NCBI GenBank assembly: GCA_932521035.1
Contig: OW051496.1
Coordinates: forward strand, 248,001-312,000
DNA: 64,000 nt
Direction: 5' to 3'
DNA from: Oscheius dolichura
Lineage: Eukaryota; Nematoda; Chromadorea; Rhabditida; Rhabditidae
Shown: piece by piece, positions 55,604 to 64,000 of the stretch
Layout of the letters: every line of letters begins with the position of its first letter
How positions within the stretch are numbered: position 1 is the first letter of the stretch
Translations under genes and position numbers: made by a program
Notes under the pieces: generated by a model
What the model was told of the DNA's origin: nothing
The model's input: the letters and a program-made list of their open reading frames with translations, nothing else
Database searches by the model: none

Positions 55604-57321
55604 CTATTGATGACGTCGTGCCACGAAATGTTGTTCCTCGTCCCAGAGTTCTTCGACTTCTCCACGTGCAGCTTTCTCGGCCTTCTCCTTATCTCGCATG
55701 GCTTTCCAAATCTCGATGTCACGCCAGTCAGCCTGAAAAAATATATTACACATGAAATAAAGAGAAAAGCAATAGCAAATAGACAAACAAACAAACCTTA
55801 TCGAAATCAGGACGCATATTGTGGGTTCTTGCTCTAGACTCGTACTGCTTGCCAAAGTTGAAATGTTCATTCTGTCCATAAATCTCGTCGTCGCCCGCTT
55901 TGATGTCCAGCAGTTTGATCTGGTCTTTCCAGTCTCCATCGGGATCGCTGGCTGCCTTCTCCATAAGCCATTTGAGCTTCTTCTGTCGTTTCTTTTCCGC
56001 CTTCTTCTCTTTCTTGACCTTCTTCTTGTGCTTCTTGACTACCTTCCTCATGAGCTTGGTATCTTCATCGTTCTGCAACATTATGATTGTAAAGAAGTAA
56101 TACAAAATATCTTCCACCTTTAGTGCAATGATTCTGTCCTTCTTTCGCTTTTCGGCTTCTTCAGCACGTCGTATATCTTCAGCAGCTGAAAAAACAAATT
56201 ACACACATAAATTAAAACAACAAATAACAAAATAATATTGAAAAAATAACGAACTAGGTTTATATCGAACAATAGGCTTAGGTGCGCATCCTTCCTCCCA
56301 CAATCTCTTTGTTTCCTCATCAGCATCTTCTCTGTACTTCGGCACTTTGTATTCATCCACGTGGTCAACTCTCAGCATCCGCTTTAGTAACTGAACAAAA
56401 TTTATAAACAACAACTACAAAATAACAAACATTGATTCCATTAAAATTGTCCACTGCAAGCGTTGTGCTTCGTTGATCTTGGTAGCAGAGGAAGCAGAAT
56501 CCTTTAGACTTGCCCGTCTTCCTATCTCTGATCAGATTGATGTTCATAATTTCGCCATATCTGAAAAATAAAAATGATTGAGGAAGTAATGCCTTTGATT
56601 TGTGATCTGCATATTTATGAGCTCTAAACAAGCGCTTGGCGAACTTCCCGTTAACATATGTGCACTTTGCGACGTTTGTTTACGAGCAAGAAGCTCATAC
56701 GGTGAAGCGTTATAAACAAAGTGCAAGAGGCGATTCCAGAAGGTGAATTACTAGATGGACCAAGCTTTGCAATATTGAAAAAAAGATTTTTTGCATGTCT
56801 TTAATTATAGCATCCATTCATTCCTGCCTACGCATAATTTTGCAACTTTTCAGCAGCCTAGTACAGAGCCATCAAGCGGCATCTCTAATTTTACATCCTG
56901 GCATTTGGCAGCTGTTGTCTATGAGTCATCGCGCCTGGAGCAGAAGTGTAATAGAAATGCGGCGCCCTATGACCTCGACGAAATGACCAGGGAGCAGACT
57001 AATTATTTTTTTATGTTGCAATAGTTGCATTATCCGTTTGCCACTTTTATAAAGCTCAATAAATAATGATGCAAGAAAGCTGCTCATGATATATCAATAA
57101 AAATAATGTTCTAAATCAAAAATAAACAATTGCAAGACTTACTGAGAAAATACGGCAATAACATCTCCTTCGGTTAAATCGTACGGCAATCCTCCAACAT
57201 AAATCCACGCCGATTCCTTGTACTTGCGATGCCACGATTTTCCTTCTTCACCGGCTGTCCCTAGGGCAATTTCTCTCTCGTTCAGCTTGTTTTGATTCTT
57301 GATATTGGTAATGGGATTCAT
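55604..57321 (-). CDS. RBMX2: RNA-binding motif protein X-linked 2 homolog (spliceosome/RES complex)
   Basis: Six exons (57321-57143, 56560-56431, 56390-56255, 56185-56118, 56072-55797, 55732-55604) give 305 residues in phase. The start lies 2 nt behind TTTTTATTCAG, a trans-splice-type acceptor. An RRM occupies residues about 38-115: RNP2 AWIYVGGLPYDLTEGDVIAV and RNP1 KSKGFCFLCYQDQ, then VDNFNGI. It continues LLKRMLRVDHVDEYKVPKY with a W/G stretch (LWEEGCAPKP), the conserved C-cap of Ist3/RBMX2. The rest is lysine-rich (KKHKKKVKKEKKAEKKRQKK) and ends with HFNFGKQYESRARTHNMRPD and ADWRDIEIWKAMRDKEKAEK. Yeast Ist3 binds the U2 snRNP/RES complex on pre-mRNA; a role in activated spliceosomes follows by homology. 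Some introns contain AT-rich sequence only. It is a housekeeping gene in a rather AT-rich block. Confidence 0.9.
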
Positions 57322-58090
57322 ATCTGAATAAAAATTTTGTAAAGTGTAAGAGCAATGTAAATTGTGTAGAGGTATAACATTGAGATGAACATCAAATGCA
57401 TGCTTTTACATATAAAAAATATTATTGTTTTATGATGATGTAAGCACCTGAATAGCATTAGGATGACTAAAATCAAGTATAAAACGAAAAATAAAAGCAG
57501 CAATGTATACAAATCGAAAATATAACGATTTGCTAATCATTCAACGATTCTAACATATGAAATCAATTATCGCAGTGCCTTGCACATTATCACACTACTT
57601 CTATCACATAATAACAATCCGAAATGATATAAGAGAATGAATATAAGCAGCTCTATTTACAAATCGAAAATATGCATGCATTTCAAAGTCAATTTAGCTT
57701 TCTAATATATTTTTTCATACAGATGCAATTATAGCAATGTCTTGCAAAATAGCACACTGTTTGTAACACACATTAGCTTACCAAAAAGATATAAACAAAT
57801 GAATAACAGGCAGAGATATAAGAGAGAAATAAAGACGGCAGCTCTGGGTGGAATGAATTTCGAAAATGAATTCGAAAGCGAATTTTGGTGCGCGCACTGG
57901 AGGAAATTTGAGCAGTATTGCATTTTCTGAGATTATCGCAATTAGATTCAGTTTTGGTTAGATAACCCGAAATAAAAAGTAAGTATTGAGGCTGGAGAAT
58001 AAGAGCACATGATGTACCGGTCAGTTAGATATCAGATACAACTAAAATAAAACTAATAAAATTGAATAAGCCTAAAATAAGGAACATAAA
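57322..58090. other. Intergenic region between RBMX2 and adm-4
   Basis: AT-rich, no supported gene. A loose repeat is visible: CAAATCGAAAATAT, then ACATATGAAATCAATTATCG and a CAATGTCTTGCA..AT.GCACAC.. motif recur around 57510-57600 and 57660-57775, suggesting an old ~150-bp tandem duplication in the RBMX2 promoter. Confidence 0.4.
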
Positions 58091-61000
58091 CTAAAAGAAG
58101 TCGACATCTTCCATAACAGGGGTCCGTTCTCTCATGGTAAAGGAAGACGGAGCCATCGGATAGGTGGGAAACACCATTTCACGATCTTGAATCGTGCTTT
58201 GACGTTTATCCTGTAAATTTTATGATTCTTTTCATATTTTCAGGGAGAAACTCACATATTTGGTGATGTAGAAGCTAACCAAACACCAGAGGGGAACGGA
58301 GATCATTACAATCAGGCCGACGATGTTGGAACGGACGATTTTCCCTGGAATTTGCTCTTTTCAGGAGAATCCAGTATTTATTTCTTTCTATTTTTGTAAA
58401 TACACATTTGCTGAAGGTTATTTTTACCATAGAATATAAAAAAGAGTTGGAGGAGTGAAATAAAGAAGGAAATGTGAACAACATATGGTAAAAGCACATA
58501 GGAGTGGACGATTTTCCCTAGAATTTGATTTTTTGATATTTCTAGGGAAGCTAATGTTTGTTTCTTTTATTTTCTCAAATGTACGGCTTATTGGAGTGTT
58601 ATTTTATCTAGAAAATAAAAGAAAACAACTAGAGGAAAGAAATAAATAAAGAAACTGAAAGCAAAAAAGACAAAAGGGTTTCTGACCGACAGCACCGGTA
58701 ACCGTCATCGTGGTCAAGTTTTCTTTCGTCCATCGTAAATCGGAGCGTCCTCCTCAAAACTAATAAACTAGGGAAACTGTAGTGGTGGTCTGGACACTCC
58801 ACGGATCAGTTGCTGGTGCTCCACACAGCGAGAGCTGGAGGTAGAGACTTACTTTACCGATTGGCTTCAGCAAGAGACCCGGGAAGTGCCTTCCCGCTGG
58901 TGAGGAAAACGAGGTCGATTATATAGCCACGGATTTGTCAGCTGCCGAGATTTTACGGGTGCAGCAGCGCTTTTCTCGGCGTTTCGGGCAAGCTTCTTCA
59001 ATTTACCAATTTAGTTTCGGCTTTTTCAGCAGTTCGACACATCCAATCTGAGATTTTTTGACATCAAACGATAGATCAGGACCTCGTCTTTCAGGTGATA
59101 TGTAAAAAGTTCATAAAATATCATCTTATGATAGAGTTGTGAAAGAATTGGTGAGCCGTGTTCGATTCTATTTAAATTTGAAGCCTTACGACGAGCATCG
59201 ACTATTTTTCTCTTTTCAGCAAAATCTACACATCCATGCGATTAGTTCTTTACACCAAATCATAGCGCAGGATCTCCTCTTCAAGGCAATGTGTAAAAAG
59301 TTTCGAAAATATCATCTTGTGATAGAGTTGTGAAAGAATTGGTGAAGCATCGTCGATTTTGCAGTTCAACAACGAATCCAACAGACGTGGCATCGTTTGT
59401 TGGATTTTTCAACCAATTCTACACATTATATACCCAATTTTTTAGCACAAAGGGATAGATCTCGATCTCCTCTTCAAGAAGATGCATAAAAAGTTCAGAA
59501 AATTTCATCTTATAAATGAGCAGTAATTAGTTGAATCGGAAAATCCTGTAAATCACCCTGCCCGACGACGGCGCCGCCACACCCGTAAAATCTCGGCAGC
59601 TGCGCGCTACGGCTTCGCGGCGCGTCAATTTCGGTTAGCATATTACTTGCTCAACCTCTCGAGGTTTGTAAGACAACCGACCCATCCAACGATGTGGTCG
59701 GATGAAATTTTGGAAAGCTTTCCCCTTGTGGGAAAGCAAAAAGAAGAGAAACAAAGGAAGGGAACCTTTTCCCTTTAAGAATCAAAGGGCAAAGGAACGG
59801 ATTCTCAAAGGGCAAAGGTTCCCTTCCTCAATTTTCTCTATAGAAACGGTTCACTTACAAAAAGTGCTGCCATCTTGGAAGGCGGTCAAGTAGTACGTCA
59901 CGTAGTCGGCCACCTCCGTGATACATCTTGACTGAAACAGAATATCACCATTTTTTCCGGCAAATAAGTTGAAACTCACATTCTTACAGTATCCCTGAAC
60001 ACACCAGTTGCCATCCGCCAGGTCGGGAGCCCCCTCCTCGGGTAGACAGGGGCCTGTTCCGTTATTTCCTCGGCAACATCGTCGGCAAGAGAGGTGTACT
60101 GTAAGTGGAGAAGCTTATTAGCCTTGAAAAATACAGAACAGTTCGTTTCGTGGGTTACTGTAACAGCGCGCCAGAAAATTCTGAACATTTTGAAGCCAAA
60201 AATCAAAAAATTCCCATTAAAAAAAAGGTTTTACGGTTGCTATTTATCCCATTCTTTTGAATTCCACACAATAACAACAACCTCCTGTATCGATTTTAAA
60301 AATTTCTTGTATTGTTTTAAAAAAAATGAACTCACATTCTTCGCAGATGCATCCCTTTTTCCCAATTTCCGGCCGCTCACAATAAGGAACACAGTTTCCC
60401 GCCTGACATTCCCCGTCGTCTGCACAATTTGTGCCGTCTTCTATCGGATTTGGCGGTGGACATTCGCCGGACTTTCCTCTAAAAATGCCCGTGATTATTT
60501 CCCAACAGGGTCATCCTCCTTACGTGCAATAACTGGTAGATTTACATTGCCAAGTATCCTGAGGGAGGCAGACATGAGAAGAGTTCTCAAAGGAGCAAGA
60601 AGAAGAGCAACAGGGCATATTCAGGGGAGAACAATGGGCTCGGGGGAGCAGGGTACAGTTTCGGGAACAACAGGACGCGCCACTGGAGGTGGGCAGCAGG
60701 GCCCCCTCGTCACATTGCTCTCCCTCTTCGATGACGCCATTCCCACAAAGACTGGCCTGTTCCACTTCGAAACAGCGATTCCAACGACGTTGAAGCATTT
60801 TACGGATCATGTGGGTGGAACAGGGAGAGAAACGCTGAAAAAAGACTCATTTTGAGGGAATTATTGGTCAAAGTAAGCTAAATTTTCTTTGAAATTGGTG
60901 AAAATGAATAATGTTCCGAGGTTACTATAATTTCTACTAGTTACAACTCTTTTATTGCAATGGGGCTGCATGATGCAAAAAGAACGTATCAATGAGTCTT

Positions 61001-63587
61001 CAATACAATTCGAAGGTAAGTTGGCGGCGAATGGGGGTGCTAAGTCTGAGCTCAAAATTCAACAACTGGAAGCCGTGCGGTAAATGTGAACCAGTCTGTT
61101 GTTATTGTTGCAAAACTTTCCCCGTTTCAATAAAACCTTTTATATTTGTGAACTGGGGGAAATGAGTGATTTCATAGAAGGGCATAGAATAACGGCTCTC
61201 TTTCTCCAAATGGGAAACAAATGAATTATGTTGCAAGTTTACTATAATATCTGCCATTCGTAGCTCATTTTATTGAAATAGTCCCTGCCTTTCCTCCCTG
61301 GCCTTCAAATTCTTCAAGGCACGTCTCCTAACCACAGCCGCCAGTTTTTTTCTGTTTCGCTCGAGTCATATTTACCTTTCAAGGCCTTTGCTTGCAATAT
61401 CAGCACCAAAACAAATTAGTAAAGTCAAAATGATGGATCAACGAGGAGCTCAGAATTTTTTCGGTTTTATTGGAGCCTTTTATGGTTGTGCTTTTTACAC
61501 ATAGGATAGTACGGGAATAGAAGATTGAAAAAAACTCACGTTATTATTGGAATCGAAGCCGACTTGAGCGAAGGAGTTCATGATGTACTTTCCTCCTCTT
61601 CGAAAATCCGGAATACAGGTTTCATTCAGCCCGATGACTTCGTGGAGTTTCTCATCGTCGTGGATTGCTCCCCATGTATGGCCATATTCTAAAACACGCC
61701 TCGTTTTCCCATTGACAGACTCATACGACTCAAAATATAATAAAGCTTCATAAAACACAAAAATTACCATGAGCCACAACGATTTCCGCTTCCCTCGTGA
61801 CCAGGGGGTAGTCTTTCTTCCCCGAATTGCCGATGACACTTGTAAACAGCGTGTTGTATGATCCGATTCGATCTCCCATCTATTAATCATCTTTTCAAAA
61901 TAAAGTTAAAGGTCTACCTGTCTAGGTTCCGAGCAAATTCCCCCATTCATCATGTCATCCGTGGCTACATATGCTAAACCCAAGGTGGCACCGTCCAGGA
62001 ACGATTGAGCCGTGATTAGATGGACTATACAGAACTTGGGAGACGACTCCAGCCGGGTAAACGCCTGAAAGAGAATTCTAGACCTTTAAATTTGAAGTTT
62101 TCAGGTTAAAAATGACAGTATAGTCGGTATTTTCGCTTAAGGTAGCGCGCCAACCTTGCGTAAACAGCGGTTGGACGAAATTCGCTGAGCAAATTTGAAC
62201 TTTATATCCATTTTTCTCAATTTTTGACTCATTTTCGTAATTTTTAAATCAGTTATTCGTAATCAACAGAAAATTCTGAACAATATGAAGCCCTATTTTC
62301 AAAAAAAAAAATGATCGTAATTCATAATTCTTCAAGTTTCCTATTTATTCTGATCCTCGTTCAAAAACAGTTCGCTTCTCGCTTGTAGGTATCTCCAAGT
62401 CCAATTTTCAGCGTTCCCTACCTCTAAAAGTCGGCTACTGCTCCAAACTCCGTCATTCTCAGTGGCATTTCCATTATAATGGCCTAATTCTTCCGCTGGT
62501 CTGTCCCAAATCTTCAACTCCTTGATAGAGAACCCGAAATTATAGAATCGGCCCCGATTCTCCACCTTCTCCTCATTATCCTCGTCCCAATTGACTGCTT
62601 GGAATATCTCATTCACTTTGGCGATTGTATTCATCTAAAAGTTTCAAGGAAATCTTAGAAAACGGAAGGATGACTTACAATGTACCGTGCGGTAGTGGCT
62701 TTATCCCCCTTCCCGACAACTTGAAAGAAACGATGGTCGGCGACGATTTTCAGAGGACAGCGATTCTTCTTTTCGTTAGCGAGAGTGGGAACAGTTCGCT
62801 GGGATCGGACATACTCGTAGAAGGGATGTTGTCTCTTCTGACGGTAGCTCTGGGTCTGAAAATGGAAGAAATTACTTTGGGACTAGCACTGTTATCAACA
62901 AATAAAAGCCAAATAAACGTGAAAACAAATTACCTGTGGCGGCCATAAAGGTGATCCCATTGGGAATAGCCTCGAAATCCTTCCATTGGCTATATCGCTC
63001 TCCTTATAAGCCAGGGTATCTTTTGGACTACTTTCGGGTAGGTGTTGACTGGCCGGTTCGAAGTGGATCACCTCCTGGCCATCCCGAACATAACCCAAAT
63101 AAGCACCGCTCGGCAGTCGGCTCAAAAGTATCCTATTCGACAGATTTCCTGGAATAAATTGGGTCAAAAATGGAGCTCATTGTAAACAGAAGGCTACCTT
63201 TCAAGTGTCCTCCATAAAATTCCTCGATTCCGGCCAGAATCTCCTTTTTTTCGCTGTCAATCACCCGGAAATGGGGATGAACACCGGGAGGACGGGTGGG
63301 ATGGATTAGGGCCTCGTATTTTTTTCCTGAAAGATTAAAATATGCTTTAAAATAGGGATAAAACATACCGAATGCTACGAATTCCAGAACTTCGTGATCC
63401 TTGAGATGTTTACTGGCCTTCTGGGAGAAGTGGACATGTTCGAAATTGAGAGAACCACCATCCAATGCGTCGATTTCTGAAATTAAATGGAGATCTTGAA
63501 ATAAATAAAAGTAGGACTAATTTCTAGGAAAATGGCAAACCAACCTAGAAAATTCAGGAAGACTACTGCCCAGAAGACCGCTAGCAT
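58091..63587 (-). CDS. adm-4: ADAM17/TACE-type membrane metalloprotease (ADM-4 ortholog)
   Basis: Fifteen exons join in phase to 715 residues: 63587-63545, 63476-63369, 63326-63198, 63148-62934, 62855-62679, 62634-62422, 62064-61918, 61879-61768, 61688-61540, 60834-60524, 60478-60336, 60098-59980, 59931-59859, 58344-58256, 58210-58091. Order: signal peptide (MLAVFWAVVFLNFL), prodomain to a furin site RQKR, catalytic domain from CPLKIVADHRFF, zinc site HEYGHTWGAIHD split by an intron, Met-turn GGKYIMNS, disintegrin-like CGNGVIEEGEQCDEGA with CC-rich MPD part, a membrane helix (IVGLIVMISVPLWCLVSFYI) and a 40-residue tail. LCGNGVIEEGEQCD and the KCxxxxC spacing match ADAM17 over ADAM10. TACE sheds membrane-anchored ectodomains; in nematodes Notch and other ligands are proposed targets. 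The prodomain shows no cysteine, so no cysteine switch. A long intron 13 holds a foldback element with tandem repeats. Confidence 0.95.
58256..58650. repeat. Diverged tandem duplication around adm-4 exon 14
   Basis: GGACGATTTTCCCTGGAATT at 58332 reappears as GGACGATTTTCCCTAGAATT at 58505, followed in both by TTTTT..AGG, GTTTATTTCTTT-like, TTTCT..AAAT.CAC/ACG and ...AAAATAAAA.AGA.TTGGAGGA. The unit is about 173 nt and includes the first bases of exon 14; only the copy at 58344 continues into a membrane-helix coding exon, so the other is an intronic relic. Confidence 0.6.
58940..59605. mobile_element. Foldback element carrying three ~190-bp tandem units
   Basis: Bounded by CTGCCGAGATTTTACGGGTG (58942) and its complement CACCCGTAAAATCTCGGCAG (about 59580-59600). 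Between them a unit recurs three times: (A)CACATCCAATC/ACACATCCATGCG/ACACATTATATAC, AT(G/A)GATAGATC(A/T/..)(G/C).., CTCTTCAAG(G/A), ATGTGTAAAAAGTT and ATCATCTTATGATAGAGTTG, starting near 59038, 59228 and 59420. The ends match the MITE family at 980-1105 and 5760-5930. It lies in adm-4 intron 13. Confidence 0.75.
62105..62295 (-). repeat. Dispersed intronic repeat in adm-4 intron 6, inverted
   Basis: On the minus strand: AATTTCGTCCAACCGCTGTT near 62180, ACGAATAACTGATTTAAAAA and TCAGAATTTTCTGTTGATTA follow the same order as the plus-strand copies, with GCGCGCTACC..GCGAAAATAC at the far end. A short internally deleted copy (TACTGTAACAGCGCGCCAGA then ATTCTGAACATTTTGAAGCC) is at 60160-60205 in intron 11. 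Confidence 0.6.
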
Positions 63588-64000
63588 AGCATCGCCCTGA
63601 AAATAAAAGTTGGAAAGGAATAGAGGGAAGGAAAGAAGGGGAGAGGTATTCAGAATCGATTTATATAGTATTGTTGAAACAAATGGCTCTCTTGTAAGGC
63701 TAGAATGGAATCTTTCTTTGTTACAGGTTGTAGTTATAAAGGCGTGGAATGTTTAGGAATTGTAAAAAATGAAATTTACGGATTTTGTATGGCGAAACAA
63801 CAATTGTGCAAAAATAAAGATGGGATTAGTTCTTAAAATTGGTTTAGTTTTTCTGCTGCTGCGGTGTATTTTTACTCAAAAACTGGAATCTACGTTGAAA
63901 ACTCTTATAAAAGTAGCAGTGTTTTTTTTTTCTTTAGCAAACCTTTTTTTCGAGCGGTTTGAACTGTTGCGGCCGTATATTCTCGCTCAATTCTTATTTT
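63588..64000. other. 5' flank of adm-4
   Basis: Should contain the adm-4 promoter. An acceptor-like TTTATTTTCAGGGCGATGC lies just upstream of the ATG at 63587 (minus strand), suggesting either an untranslated 5' exon or trans-splicing. No other feature was recognised. Confidence 0.5.

Noticed and set aside
55561-56123. Plus-strand hydrophobic open frames
   Set aside because: Antisense of the lysine-rich RBMX2 exon 5, whose AAG codons read as Leu/Phe on the other strand.
60094-60855. 253-codon plus-strand open frame
   Set aside because: It is antisense to adm-4 exons 10-12 and crosses their introns; the minus-strand reading encodes a conserved disintegrin domain.

Overview
The window reads as a free-living-type nematode genome (Rhabditina, Caenorhabditis-like; the species cannot be fixed from sequence alone). 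The reasons are very short introns (mostly 31-60 nt) ending in TTTTCAG, gene starts just behind such acceptors (fitting spliced-leader trans-splicing), a nematode-only Sra-superfamily chemoreceptor, an alpha-2 type IV collagen laid out like LET-2, and many foldback elements inside introns. No prokaryotic operons, rRNA or CRISPR were seen. Coordinates given as one CDS span exons and introns; exon limits are in the evidence and were checked for reading-frame phase by hand.

Left part (1-17 kb): a tandem pair of small membrane-protein genes (450-875, 1425-1869), an unknown cysteine-containing secreted protein (2471-3251), an MFSD8/CLN7-like transporter (4257-7179, +), an Sra-type seven-helix receptor (7498-10581, -), then a gene-poor stretch with small secreted or membrane proteins, a degenerate repeated ORF near 12 kb and a large foldback element.

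Middle (17-29 kb): one 22-exon minus-strand gene (17363-26220, 5' end unresolved) encoding a P-loop GTPase-like domain, a polyproline run, about 700 residues of low-complexity sequence and a single C-terminal membrane helix. I do not recognise this architecture; it is the best candidate for something undescribed. Next come an MFSD5-like transporter (29293-32621, +), a 115-residue membrane protein (33508-33899, +) and a decayed or truncated quiescin-sulfhydryl oxidase (35078-37793, +) beside an 870-bp foldback element.

Right part (39-64 kb), all minus strand: a kelch-repeat protein (39508-40821), the complete let-2 type IV collagen gene (41902-54432), the spliceosomal RNA-binding protein RBMX2 (55604-57321) and a complete ADAM17/TACE metalloprotease (adm-4, 58091-63587). 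The collagen gene carries two homologous phase-0 exons only 32 nt apart; use of one at a time gives 1757 or 1758 residues. This matches the known embryonic/adult exon switch of C. elegans let-2.

Repeats occupy much of the non-coding DNA: a foldback family whose core is CTGCCGAGATTTTACGGGTG, a TTAAAGG...CAGGGAC foldback family, a roughly 190-bp intronic repeat ending in GCGCGCC and TACAGTA, a 160-bp three-copy tandem array, a 30-bp minisatellite, and 25-26-nt runs of pure C and pure G.
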